The notes under the pieces were generated by a model that did no database searches, had not been told where the DNA came from, and was given only the letters and a program-made list of their open reading frames with translations. A stretch of DNA of 64,000 nt from Stratiolaelaps scimitus (lineage: Eukaryota; Arthropoda; Arachnida; Mesostigmata; Laelapidae). A program made the translations under genes and the position numbers. Within the stretch, counting starts at the first letter, position 1. The number at the start of each line of letters is the position of its first letter. Of this stretch, positions 45,600 to 57,700 are shown in pieces. The DNA is taken from positions 434,001 through 498,000 of the forward strand of contig JABWDB010000013.1 of the NCBI GenBank assembly GCA_019614645.1, given 5' to 3'.

Positions 45600-47850
45600 C
45601 GAGAATACTGTATTCGTGATCATTATCCGATCGTTTATGAACACCGGGAGCAGTAGTTGGGTATTGTTGGCATATACCATTCAATCAGCTAATCAACCAC
45701 CGATCTAATCAATCGATTTATTTGCTCGATCGTCAAATAGGTTAACTGCAGCGTCAAATGCTGATAACAACCTAGCGTTTCTTCGTATGTGCAATACGGT
45801 ATATGTGTGTATCAGATCTGCAATATAGGCAATGCCAATATCCTATGAGGATATAATGGCCAGCAGACACACATAATCCATCCTTTTTGGGATTCTATAT
45901 TTTCGTGAACCTCAAACAGCAGCATTGGCTTTGAATTAGTTCAGGAAGAAATTACAGTGGTACTTTGCATAGGACCACCAAACAAATGTTATTTCCATAT
46001 GAATTGAGCGTATAACTATCAAAAATCAAAACTTCGACTCCTTTTAGTTCAACCGATTTCACCGCGTGCTATTTCACATACTTATATTTTGCTACCATAG
46101 AAAATAGCCTAATATATATATGATTATTATTATTATTATTAATATTCGCCTAAGCAGGGTGCAAATTGTAGCGTTTAATACACGACACAGATACAAAATC
46201 GATCGCTATCTGCGGCAAATACGATCAGACCGTCTTGTAAAAAGGACGCTTATGCACGTTCCGTCCACATGACATAGTACCCCTTAATAGCAGGTTGCTA
46301 TATACACAAAATTGCAACGGATGTCCGTTGCAAGTAAGGGCGCGAAAAGCGTTGCCTGCTACACGCCATCATTAGGATACGGTATATTCTATGTACTACT
46401 ACATGACACGAAGCCATTTCCCGTTTATTCTATGCATATGTCGGGTTCATTGGAGAAGAAGCTCGCTCCGACTGCAACCAGCGATCGGACCAAGCCTCTT
46501 CCCCGATGAACCCTACCCAGCTATGCTGTGCTAATGGAGGCGATCCATTGAGAAACGCTCAAGGATGATCGGCGTAAGCTCGAAGGCTGCTGCTTTACAG
46601 TTCAAGGGAATCTGTGTGGCCGGCCGCTCAGACGTGTGGAGCCGAACGACAGAGCACACTCGCATACAGACATACTGTGCAACGAATTGCTTCCTCAGAT
46701 GACGGCAAGCTGGAACGAAGTGTCCAGAGAAGTCCGGTTGGGTTTGGTTTGAAGCCGCTAGCCTGGAGGGGGCACGAATGAGCGAATCCGGACCTCGAAA
46801 CCTGATGAATAATAAATTGTTTATAGACTTAAATCTCGACCGCCAGAAACGAAATCGTCATAAACTAGTTATCGGCCATTGACGTTATGAACAAGGACAA
46901 ACGTCGAGATCCGAAAGTCTCAGAGGTGCAGGTTGTGAGCAATTTAGCTAGGCACTTTTAAGCTATATGTTACCATTGATTCTGCACATGTACACTATTG
47001 CCTCAATAATAGGCACACTTCATTTAAGCAAATTTCAAGGCGGTTGCGTATTGCAGCTACGAAAATAGTATAAAGCTCTTAGTTGCTCACGAATTGATAT
47101 ATTTGAGAATTACCCTACAAGGTTGGTCAAGCACTTCGTGATACGTGAAATGAAACGTGGCTGTAAGTCCTTCAAAAGTACATCAACTATGCGCTATTTT
47201 ACATACCCAGTGTAAAACCTCTCTCCCTCCCTCTTTAATATACCTGAACACAACAGCCGTACGCGGGTTGTGTTGAGAAAGCGCTACGCTGCATTTCACA
47301 GTAATAGGTCGTTTTTCTGGGGACCAATTTGACAGCATCGTCAGGGGAGCCATCTGGTTGAGTGTATTCCAGAAATGTGTTCTGTTCAAGAGGGATCACG
47401 ACCGCGAAACTTTCCTCTATTTTGTCTCGTTGCTGTCGTTGCGGGGGATACTTCAAAGGCATTCAAATGCACTGATGCAAATCTGTTAAACTGAGGGAGT
47501 TCGCGCTATTCAGCAGACGCACTCGGGCTAGACGATCCTGAAGCTGGTAAGACCGCCTGCAGGGTTTTGCAAATTACGTGACTTGTCGCAATTCTCACAC
47601 GAGAGTAGAACGTTGGGCAACGCTGAGAGTAGGAAGACCCAGCCACAGGGTGTAGGAACTAGCGACGATGGCAAGAGCGAGGTGGCGGAGCCGGTAGGGT
47701 TCTCTCTCGCGCTAATGTCCCACTCATCTGGCCATCTCATGTGTGAGCTGCATGTTGGATTTTCCCTTTGAGGCATTCCTCATTCGGATTTTTCCCGTTT
47801 CGGTGTCGCTTAGCGCTACAAAATGCTGGATGCCGAGCTTTTCTGACTCT
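45600..47850. other. Unassigned sequence
   Basis: Nothing is recognised except a short TTA run at about 46121-46142. Confidence 0.4.
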
Positions 47851-47859
47851 GAAAGCAAG

Positions 47860-48110
47860 GACGTCATCTGCAGCCACAGAGATAGCCTGCACAAACGCCT
47901 AATCGTCGATATAATATGACGAATCAGCTTTTTTGACTAACAAATCGCACCCAGACTGTTAGCCTATATCTAGAAAAGTGCGGCGTTATGTCTTCTGAAG
48001 TCCAACGAAGCAATTGCAGTTTGTCTCAGTCATCGGAATGGCTTCGCGAGATGCTTCGTATGTACACTTTTCTTAAGATCAACTAAACGGGATAAATATG
48101 CTGTAAATAA
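47860..48110 (-). pseudogene. Possible RT fragment, very degenerate
   Basis: On the minus strand LVDLKKSVHTKHL could be RT motif A (D-x-x-K-A-x-D-x-V), and about 210 bases later VAADDVLAF could be motif C (ADD). The spacing fits a reverse transcriptase. Motif B between them is not readable and several stops occur, so this is a tentative call. Confidence 0.22.
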
Positions 48111-49023
48111 TCAACTCTGATAAAGCAACCCTGAGTGACATCTAGTTCAGATCGAACAGAGGATTTTCACTCTGTATAAAGGATTCATATAATAGTGGCG
48201 TCCGATAACAACAGGTTTAGTAACCAAACGAGGAATCTACTAAATACACTCATAATCACACAGAGATAAACCGATGAATGCATATTTCGATGAGCGACAA
48301 GGACACCCTTCGGAATATGACACTGATACGTCAAAATATGAATGGGAAGGCTTCTCGGATAAACAGTAGAGGCAGGGAACTAGACAGCTCATTATTACAT
48401 TTCTTGAATTTGAATCACTAACGCAACTTCTTGCCGAGTAGTTTATTGTGATTTACTGCCCGTACACTCGAAGTGGCGCTGAAACGCGGGTCAAACGTTA
48501 GGGATAGGGTGTTCGTCAAGCTTTCTAATTCTGCACAAACGCATCGTAGACGACGTAATCCGATTCAAGCCAATACGTGTGGCTCTACACGCAAAATCGG
48601 CTAACGCACAGTTAACAGATCAAGATTCGCAAAAACATTTCTTAGAGACTCAGATATATTTGGCATTGTAAAAGACAAACGCGTACATTTAAAAATACTC
48701 GTCATCCATTTAATTGCCGTACCCACATATACATATATATCTCACTAGTATGTGGTATTGGCTCTCTACTTATGACAAGTATAATATTTATGACCTTGCA
48801 TATGATATTCATGGCCTATGATACCTGAAGCGGTAGCGTGTGATATTGGTATTAGGTATTATTTTAGCAAACCGTCAATTTATTCATGTTCGTTCATTTT
48901 GTGGGGGATAATAAATGAACGTGCACCTTATGCTAGGTTTCCCCAGGTAACGTGCTTAGGACAGTGTGCACCCATCACGCTGGTGAGCGAGATCAGTAAT
49001 CAACCCACGTATTGCTATCTGTA

Positions 49024-49100
49024 AAGGTAAAGCTTTATTGGTTTATTAAAGGAGCTGCAATTTCACAATGCTTAAGCTCTCTTATATATATATATCACAC
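49024..49100 (-). repeat. Dispersed 3'-tail family T, minus-strand copy
   Basis: On the minus strand it reads AGAGAGCTTAAGCATTG, TGAAATTGCAGCTCC, TTTAATAAACCAATAAAGC and TTTACCTTTAC. It is the best-kept copy of the family. A TA run directly precedes the core, as it does less clearly at 40.03 kb. Confidence 0.7.
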
Positions 49101-49639
49101 TATGGTGAGCAGAACGCGCAAGTCGTTCCCTTAGGACACAATCATTAGGCAGTATATCTCCACCAAATATTGAACCCTTGTTACGTCCGATTCTCTCCGA
49201 GAGCATCAGTCCATCCTTCGTGAGGGTACTCTGGTAGGAAGCGATGAACGAGGACATTCGAAAAGTGAAGCGAGGATTAGAAGGTCGGGTCAGCTACATC
49301 GAGTGGACCCGAACACCGAGTTCGCTATATAGAAACGGAGGAATAGCCCATTCCTCCGTTTGTATATGACAGCTATCTCAAAGAACCTCATTGAGTTATT
49401 CAGTAAAGAATTCTGAATTTTCAAGGAAAGTGGTAGTTGGAACAGTTTACATGAATCGGATACATGAGCGGGTTGATCTCGACTACAAGATCACACATTG
49501 CGGTGATCGTCGACAATTCATCCCAAACAGCAGCCCTCAGCCCTTCTTTGCGAGAGAGTGGTCGTAGCTGTCGTGAGGACTAACAGCCTATCATGCGCGC
49601 CTAGCGAAGGAGGCATCGGGGTACGTGTACGGCTTGTTG

Positions 49640-49990
49640 TTGGTCACTTTGGTCATCATCAGAGGTCAGTAAAATTTCACAATCACACTTTCGCAGGCTT
49701 AGATTCAGCCCACTGCAGCCTTCAGATTTAAGCACCGCACTTACACCGGCACAGACGCAAGCCGTAACTCCCCCTGGTGGTTTGATAGACAGGCAGATAT
49801 CGGATGTGGAACGAACCCTAAGCTCCTTTATAGCGAGGTACCAGATTGGCGGATCCGCACCATCGCCCTGCGGGACATCCGATCCAGACAGTATTATTCA
49901 GCCTTGTACAGTAACATTATTTGCAAATTCAACGACATTATGAAGCATCCAATACCTACGCACCTAATTGACGACGTTCCGGAAATGTAA
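49640..49990 (+). pseudogene. Possible LINE ORF2 segment between endonuclease and RT
   Basis: An open stretch reads PWWFDRQADIGCGTNPKLLY, then DWRIRTIALRDIRSRQYYSA and LYSNIICKFNDIMK. It resembles the CR1/Jockey linker, in which PWF/W-D is followed by an LY and a basic, tyrosine-containing helix ending near a W. Just upstream HFGHHQRSVKF could be a worn SDHxxV motif, the end of the endonuclease. A stop falls at 49988. The following 140-codon open frame to 50437 has no RT motif that I can identify. Confidence 0.35.
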
Positions 49991-50439
49991 TTTCTCCAAA
50001 ACTCAACGACCTTCATGGAGATGGTTTTCGTGAGTTCGTACTGCGCGAACCACTGCCTCACAGATCCTCTTTTACACCAGGAGTCATTTGGAATGGTTCG
50101 CAGCTACGCAAACGGTCTTTTCTTTTTAGTTGTGGGACGTCTCAGCGTCAGTTCTCAAGCTGAGTTGAATGACACCGTCAGGCATTCTGAGTGGAGTTTA
50201 AGTGGCGCCGTGAAAATGTTTAGGGATATACCACATGCATCATATTCTCACAGCAACGAGCAAGTGAAATATGGAATGGTGTTTCCTGACCTTATCCACT
50301 GCATCAAAAATAGTGCGGGCCACGCACAGAGGCCCCCAGCTAAAAAAGCGGAAACGCCCTGTGCGGGCCATACCCAAAATGTGTCGTTGTCCGCTTTTCC
50401 GGGTGAACAGTGGTGTCGAATTTCGCTTGCTAATTAGAT

Positions 50440-53400
50440 CGAATTTTGCTTGCTTGACTGAGGACGCCAGTAAATGAACTGAAGCGCCCACGTATATTTA
50501 TCTCTAGTTTCTGCACGGCTTGTCGAGGGAAACATTAATGATCTCCAATTTGAAGGTAGTTATGTTTCGTTGTGGGGTAGCTCAGCGTTTATTTTAGACT
50601 TGACCCGGACTTACATTCTTGTATTTTGAAATGAATCACCACTTAAAGGCCGCGCCGATTTGAAGTTGCTAGCCGCAAAACAATGAACGCGAATCAACAA
50701 ATCCGCTTAAAAGAGACCAAATTGGGTCTATCAAGGCACCCTGCCAGTATGCTTGCTAGGATTATGCACACTTGAGGAGCGGCACTTTCTGGAACAGTGC
50801 GCATGACAGCTATTCTGCTCTTGGCATTGACGAAAATATGAATCAAATTGGCCGACGTTAACCGGCGACACTTAAAATACCGTTGCTGCCAAATTTGGGA
50901 GAATTGAATTGCAGATTCGAATATAATGTAGTCGTTTATAATGATATCTTAGAATAACTTGGCAAAATTTATTTAAATAATGCAAAGGAGAGTTGAGTAT
51001 AGCTTATATCAGACCAAGGTGTTCTTCACTACGATTCCCACAGACATTAGACGCGAAGTCAACATAGCAACCATCAATAAAGACCAATTGTATAGTTGTA
51101 GAACTCTCATTCAACGATATGGCTGGTTGATACAAGTGAATACGTGTCCCGTGTTTACGCAGGCTTTTCAATGGGTGCATCCGTGAAATGTCTGTACCTC
51201 GTGGTAGGCGCTGTGTCACAGAGTACATGGTGGAATTCATTTATTTAAATAAATGAATGCATTTTTTTCTCCCTTTTCTGGGAGCTCTCATGTGTTTTCT
51301 TCTAAGACGATCCCTGGTGTTTGATTTTAACAAAACACCAATCGATCCGTTGATCTTGTGCAGTAATTGGATTTTGTAAGAATTGTACTGACGCCTGTTT
51401 TTATGTTTGCGTTCGTCTGACGCAAGCAGTACTAGCGAATTTGAGCAACCCAAGCAGCCAGAGTCGGTATAGCCACCCTTCATTACCTGAGCTGAAGAAA
51501 ACGCGAAGAAGTACTATATTTCGGTGAAATCAATCAAAAGTACCCTATGGGGTTAGCGGGCCTGTGGGCCCGCAAAGGAAAATGTTCTTGAATTAGTGTC
51601 CAATTATTTCACCAAGCGAAATGCTAACTCGAAGCCGATCTGATCCGGGTCCTGCTTGTTTTATCTCGCTTGATTTCCTAATTAAGCCCATATACAAAAG
51701 TAACAAATCCGACAAAATATAATATATGCTCGATAACGTTATACTTCACTACACAGTATCTATACTCACGCTTGCACTCTGTTGACGAGTATGCCCTTAT
51801 TATGGTTTGCTGTATGGTATAAGGTCAAAGTCGAATAAGTAATAGCGCTGTGTCGGGCGCCGAAGGGAGTGGAGGCCTCCAGGTGGAGGGAGTTGCTTCG
51901 AACTGTCACTTGCAGGTTACAAATAGATCCAACCACGACGGGAATTCAATCTCGCCAAACTAGCCGACTCGGCCAGAGATTTCGCTGACTTTGGCCAAGA
52001 AGAGTCAACCGCTGACATTTGTCCCATTACATTGTACATGTTCACACCTTAAAAATAGCACTATGACACTAGTCAAGGTCTCCATTCGTCCCTAACACTC
52101 TATTTCGCAACTCACTTGCGTATGATGCACACGTATACTAAATCGTTTGTGTTTCCATCGTCATTCCATTGAGGTTAAGAGCAATCCCAACAATGTCCAT
52201 AAATCTACACTGACAAAGGTGTACTTAATACAGCATTGGATTTTCGCTCTTCTCAATCGGGTCTGCTGCGAGCCGCCTAGACATTCTGCCTGTGACAGTA
52301 ACTGAAATCGATTGGCAATCGAGACATCTTACTAAGTAACCGATTGCACCGCCTACAAGGGCTGGCGCTCACGCCGTTTAAGAAATATGTTTGGTTGAAT
52401 GTATGAGGAAGTAATACAGTTTCGCATGTACGTGACCTCTCTCTCTCTCTCTCTATCTCTCTCTTCCACGAAACAGAGATTCGATGTGGGAGACTCAGAA
52501 AAAGGAAACTAGAATGTAAATAAACATATTCGTTTCGCCTTCTCAGCCTCCCATCTTTTGCATCTGTGGTCTTCTGTGCGGCATCGCTACGTCGCCTCGC
52601 AGCACCCTCAATTTATTCTCTGGAAGTCAGTCGACGTCACGAGGTGTGGCTCTCGCGAACGTATTCACAGCAGGCTTCGCTTCGTTGGACTCCAGCACAT
52701 GCCCAGCATGATATATTGCGATCTGCCCTCAGACATGGCTGCTCGACGGCCCGTCCCGACCAGTAGCTCTGTCCCATGTCGTCGTTTCTAAGGTCCGTCG
52801 TCCGGCGTCTTCTCGCCCTCTCGTTTGCTATCATAGACAGTTGCGATGTATGCTGCATCTGCTCTGTACAGTGTTACAGAACGCGTCCCTCGTGGAAGAG
52901 AAGAGGAGGCGACAGCTAGGGTAAACCGGGAGAGAAATCCGCGCCGGCGTGACATTGACTGAGTCCGCGGTTACTTCCTTCATAGGGAGAAGGGGAGGAA
53001 TTAATGCAGCATGCTGGTCCGTTGCTACTCTTGCCCGAAGGGTGTGGCGAGACATACGGTGAGATCGTGTGGCAGCAAGGATACGAGAGCTGTATGTGAG
53101 AGAGAACGAACATATTGGACACAATGGAGTCTTACTATCAGAGGGATAAAATGAACTTCCAATTTTGCTGAAAAGGAGCCCGCTCGTTGATGATTCCGTT
53201 TCATTTTCTGAGAAAAACGGCCCACAGCGAAGTGTGGTTTATAGTCATCCGGAAAGATTTTCATGCCCACGAGATATATATATATATATATGCAGTGTAT
53301 AGGCGTGTGCGTGGATTCAAGAAGTGCAACTGTGACGACACAAATTGTCCATTAAGTAAACATGTGTTCTATATATGAACAGCAGATATCGTGTAACATA

Positions 53401-53940
53401 TTCCATCTGGTGTTAAAATGGAAACTACCCAGTTAAGGATACGCAAGACAGCCAGATTCAGAAGAATTGATTTAAACTCTCTTCCTAGTTAATTTCGAAG
53501 TTAATTTGTTGGCCCACTAAAACGTACTGTAGGAGCAATTTCTAGTAACTACGGCCTTCTTACCGGATATCATAGTTGTCGCCCTCGATGTTTCGAACTT
53601 CACTTCCATCTGCGACATATTATAGAGCAGCAACGTCTCGCATCTGGATACTCGTGGTCCGTCGTATTCCACTTAAAAACTCTAAAACTAGAGTTGTTTA
53701 CGTCACAGGTCACTGTGTCGCTCCCTGTATCGCTCGAATCCCACAGCAAATACCTCCCCATCGCCCTGTAGACAGTCCATCTTTGATGAATTCTCGCCTG
53801 TTATTTACGCGCAACTTGATCCTTGCAATCACCATAATACATCGCTCTTTATGTTGGTATCCAATATAATAACCGCTTAGAAGTCGGGCATATTATCTCT
53901 TTGAATAGCATGTTACGGCCACTAGTTACTGGCCTGGTAT
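50440..53940. other. Unassigned sequence
   Basis: No gene is recognised. A perfect palindrome lies at 51235-51258, a CT microsatellite at 52437-52464 and a TA run at 53273-53291. 52540-53060 is GC-richer with open frames on both strands but no known motif. Confidence 0.4.
51235..51258. repeat. Perfect 24-base AT-rich palindrome
   Basis: ATTCATTTATTT is followed directly by its exact reverse complement AAATAAATGAAT. Confidence 0.95.
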
Positions 53941-53947
53941 CAAAGCA

Positions 53948-54080
53948 AATTTCCCGGGCTGGCTCACAGGCAATATTTAACGTCCACGGTACTGCTTTCG
54001 TCATTGCTTCATAAGGCGGATCCCATTTTAAATGTAAATGTGCAACGATGGAGATCGAACACCTACGTTCGTCTCCTCCG
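53948..54080 (-). repeat. SINE-B-like repeat, most complete copy
   Basis: On the minus strand the order is AACGTAGGTGTTCGATCTCC (B box with one base change), ATCGTTGCACATTTACA, TAAAATGGGATCCGCC, TTATGAAGCAATGACG, AAAGCAGTACCGTGGACG, TTAAATATTGCCTGTGAGCC and AGCCCGGGAAATTTG. This is the best reference copy for the family because head and body are joined. Confidence 0.65.
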
Positions 54081-54555
54081 ATTCCCAAGGCGCACAAGAA
54101 TGTCCCACGCCAGCGGACACTAATCTGGTACCAGTTCGATTATACCCTGCTAGACACCATTTCTACCGTCAACAACTTCACATCGAGGTTTCGCGAGCGA
54201 CAGGCAACCGTTCGCGTACATCACATGCAACGCTTCCATGGAACAGCAACAAACAGCAATAGGGAACATGCGCGCAATTGTGGCACAAAAGGAGAAAAAC
54301 GAACGTCCCTGATGGTGACTGCAAATCAGTGCCCGAACACCCTGTTCTTAATTAATGTTCGACTGATAAAACAAGAACCTGTATCATTCCGGCATTATGA
54401 CTAACTATATAAAACAAACTCTCCCGCAGCATTAAATTTAGTACTAGCACAAATTCATATAAAACACCTCCACGCTTTTGTTACTAGTGCAAACGACGTC
54501 GCACAATGAATTATTTTACACTTTACTTAATACAGGTAGCTAGGGCCAGTAAAAG

Positions 54556-54729
54556 TAATCAAACTCGCGTATTTTTGACAGTCCCGGTCAGTGCCCCAAG
54601 TGAAAATCGGTTCTGGGTTTATTCAATAAGAGTCTGACACTACCAGGCAAATACCTTAATGTGAGGTCTGGTGTCCATACGGGATTTACCTTTAACCTCT
54701 TTAAAAAAACAATTATGCGAGTTTGATTA
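54556..54729 (+). mobile_element. R1-like 3' stub between inverted flanks
   Basis: From about 54577 to 54710 the sequence matches the last 135 bases of the R1-like 3' region: GACAGTCCCGGTCAGTG, CGGTTCTGGGTTTATTC, CAATAAGAGTCTGACAC, GTGTCCATACGGGATTTACC and TTTAACCTCTTT, then A residues. The flanks are TAATCAAACTCGC at 54556-54568 and its exact reverse complement GCGAGTTTGATTA at 54717-54729. Similarity seems to extend a little further out. Inverted rather than direct flanks are unusual for target-primed insertion. Confidence 0.8.
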
Positions 54730-54734
54730 AGGTG

Positions 54735-57700
54735 AAATTACTGCTCTGTTACGGTGGTGCACTCTCTCGTACTGCCAGGGAAAATCCTGAATTGAGAAGC
54801 TTTAACTTAGCGCATCACCAGATGGCAAAGCTAATATGCGAACAGTTAGTCACATGTACAATAGAAGCCATGCGATTTGTGAGCGGATCTGGGTCCATGC
54901 ACCAGTGTTTAGAGATCTAGCTGTAAGTAAGTCAATTTGGTTTGAGCAGCCCTTAAAGTAGAACTCGGATACAGGGATAATCAATAGTATGAAGTTCTTC
55001 TTAAGTATAGATTACTACCAAGTGAAACATTCGCTCATAAGCCATTATTTTCCGGCTCTTCCATCTGGTGCCTTCTCCGCTCCAAACAGATAATCTAAAC
55101 GATGGGTTCGTTTAGACGTAAAATGTACTTTCTCTCATATTGGCTTTCGATACTCGTGTGCTACGTAGCGCTCTGCTGTGCTGAAATATGAAGCGTGGAC
55201 TCTACTTTTCAATCCACAATTAGCAGTTTAGTTTTACTCTATAAACTACATCTTCCTCTCATATCTATCTAAGAGAGAGATATATGCTGATCAACGTATA
55301 CCATGGAATCGCTTAGTAATGTCCTATGTCGATAAACTCAGACAGTGTCCTAATTGCCCACTGAATGTAATTATTATTGCACTATTGACAATATCACGCA
55401 TTAGATGCCGATTATCTTTATGAAACCAACAATAGCATTTGATTATTTTTGAAACGTGACATCACCGCTGATGAACCGTTATTAGGTCATTAGCACCTGC
55501 TGACTTGACTTCTGTTCGTTGACTTGTGGGTGCACCGGATAGATCGTACGCGGTCCGACAGCACTGCACTTTTTGCCTCCGGCGTCGTCCGACCTCCCCT
55601 GATCGAAGTTTGAGTGCGAGCATACCCGCTAGTCGATCGATCAGCCACAATGCGGCTCAACAGGCCATCAACTCCATTTCTATTCGAAGTCAGTTAAATG
55701 GGTCGTATGTAGATGTCACCTTCAGACAGACGCCTCCTAACGATAGCGTCACGAATGAAATGGGACAATAACCTCCATGTGGTAACAATTCCGTGACAAC
55801 TTTCTGTCGAGACGCACTGAATAAAGTAATTATTACCAATGATCTGATTGGCAATCAGCCACTATGGCACGGATTTGCATGCATAGTTCGAGGCGGCTGA
55901 GGTCTTTATCGTCCCGCGACAGATTGTCTCCGGTCCTCTGTTGTGCATCCTGCTCCAGTTGTGTGTTCTCTCTGCCAACCTTAAAAATCCTTCATTGCAT
56001 TCATTAATACATCTGTTCACTTGCAGTGGCCGCCGCCTACTCCAGCTGCGGCTTCTGTCGGTGGCTGTCCCTTTGTTAGTCCGCGTAACACTATCAGCGG
56101 ATGCTATTCCACTGGTGCCACCATCATTGCGACTATTTCTACTCTCAGTCTGCTACTGGCCACTATTTGTGGAAGTCGTAGACGTGGTAGCACTAGTAGC
56201 TGTGGTAATAATAATAATAATAGAGAGTGATGTCTTTCCTTCGGCCAAGGGACACGTATCCGTTGATTATGGCGCGTTCATCCCTCGTCCATCGCCTACC
56301 CAATCCCCCAAACTAACCACTCATAGACGAGGTGGTTCGGTTCGGCTCGGTTTGGCCCCACCAGTATCTCACAAGCCAAAGGAGATGGGCCATCACCATC
56401 GACGAAGCTTGTCTATGGTGGTTGGTCTTCTTTTTCGGTGCTTTGTACTAGTTTGCTGGCAACCACGGGCCAATTGGTGGTCTCCGTCGCGTCATGGGGC
56501 CTTCTCTTCTTCATCTACTTCCTCTTCTTGCCCTTTGTCAGCATATGGCCCGAGATTTCCTTTTGTACTCTCGATGAGAATGGGACGTTATGAGCGGGCG
56601 TGTAATAATCGTCATCATAATCGTTGTGTGATCATTGGTGTAATTTGATTAGCAGCATTGTCCAGTGCTACTGTTTCTTCCACTGCAATATTATAGCTAC
56701 ATCTACAGCCACCGCACAGGAGAAGAGCGCCTCGATGGGACAGGCATCTATGGATAGAAATGGAGAAGGGGTGTGAAGGATGGGAGAGGGAAATCAGTCC
56801 AATGGAGGCTGCGATCATTGAACGCGACGGATCCCAGAGCGAAGGGTAGGCAATCCGATAATTATGAAGGATCGTATGACGACATGTCTGCGTCACATCC
56901 CTCTATGTCACATCGCCGTGCTCCGGCTATCTCACCCTGTCTATGGGAGATCGCGGGTTAGAACACCGTAGGAGTGAGTAGGCTCGTGTGCCCCTCAAAT
57001 CGTTAAGTGTTGCATTTGCCGGAAATCTTATTATTCATTGGGTTACTGTTTGTCAATTTGTCAGGTAGAACACTCGTGGATGGTGAGGCGACACGCGTGA
57101 AACGGTTCGTTGAATCGCAAAAGTTTCCCCTAAACCCATCGGCATATTTGTGTGCGCATTCAGGCGGAGAGACTATTAATCTGGCAGGGAGACCTTTTGT
57201 TGGGATGACCTTGCCTCAATGGTAAAGTTTTCACTTGACTGAGTCGCGTCTAGACAAACGTGTCTTTTGCATAGAGGAATCGGAGAAAATATTGCATTTC
57301 CATCTTATCCGGAAGCTCCGACACTAGTTATTATAATTTTAGCCAGCCAGATTAATTATTTTTTGGCGATAGTAGTAATAATAATAATAGTAAAATAATA
57401 TAGCCAAAGTAAGTCTTCCAGCGTCTCTAGTGTGACTCAGAGAATTAAATGACACAGCTATATTCTTCTTGTATTTAGCCTTGAGCAAGTCACATTGAGT
57501 TTGAGATTGTCACCGCCTCCACGTGCTGGCAAAGTCACTCGCAGACAAGAGCAACTAAGCTCTAGCTGGGCAGAGGGCAGGCTTGTTACACGCAAATCGA
57601 AAAACTCATTCTCAGAAGGCGGGCGGACTTCGCCTGCACGTTCGGCGTCATTGTCCAGCCGAGTGACGACATGTTCCACCTATTTCCGGCGGGTGCTAGA

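Noticed and set aside
55941..56648. A 235-codon protein
   Set aside because: It starts at TTG, overlaps other open frames, lies in a GC-richer block and contains low-complexity runs. No motif supports translation.
57007..57225. Secreted protein with signal peptide
   Set aside because: The apparent signal (LPEILLFIGLLFVNLSG) begins at GTG, not ATG, and nothing downstream is recognisable.
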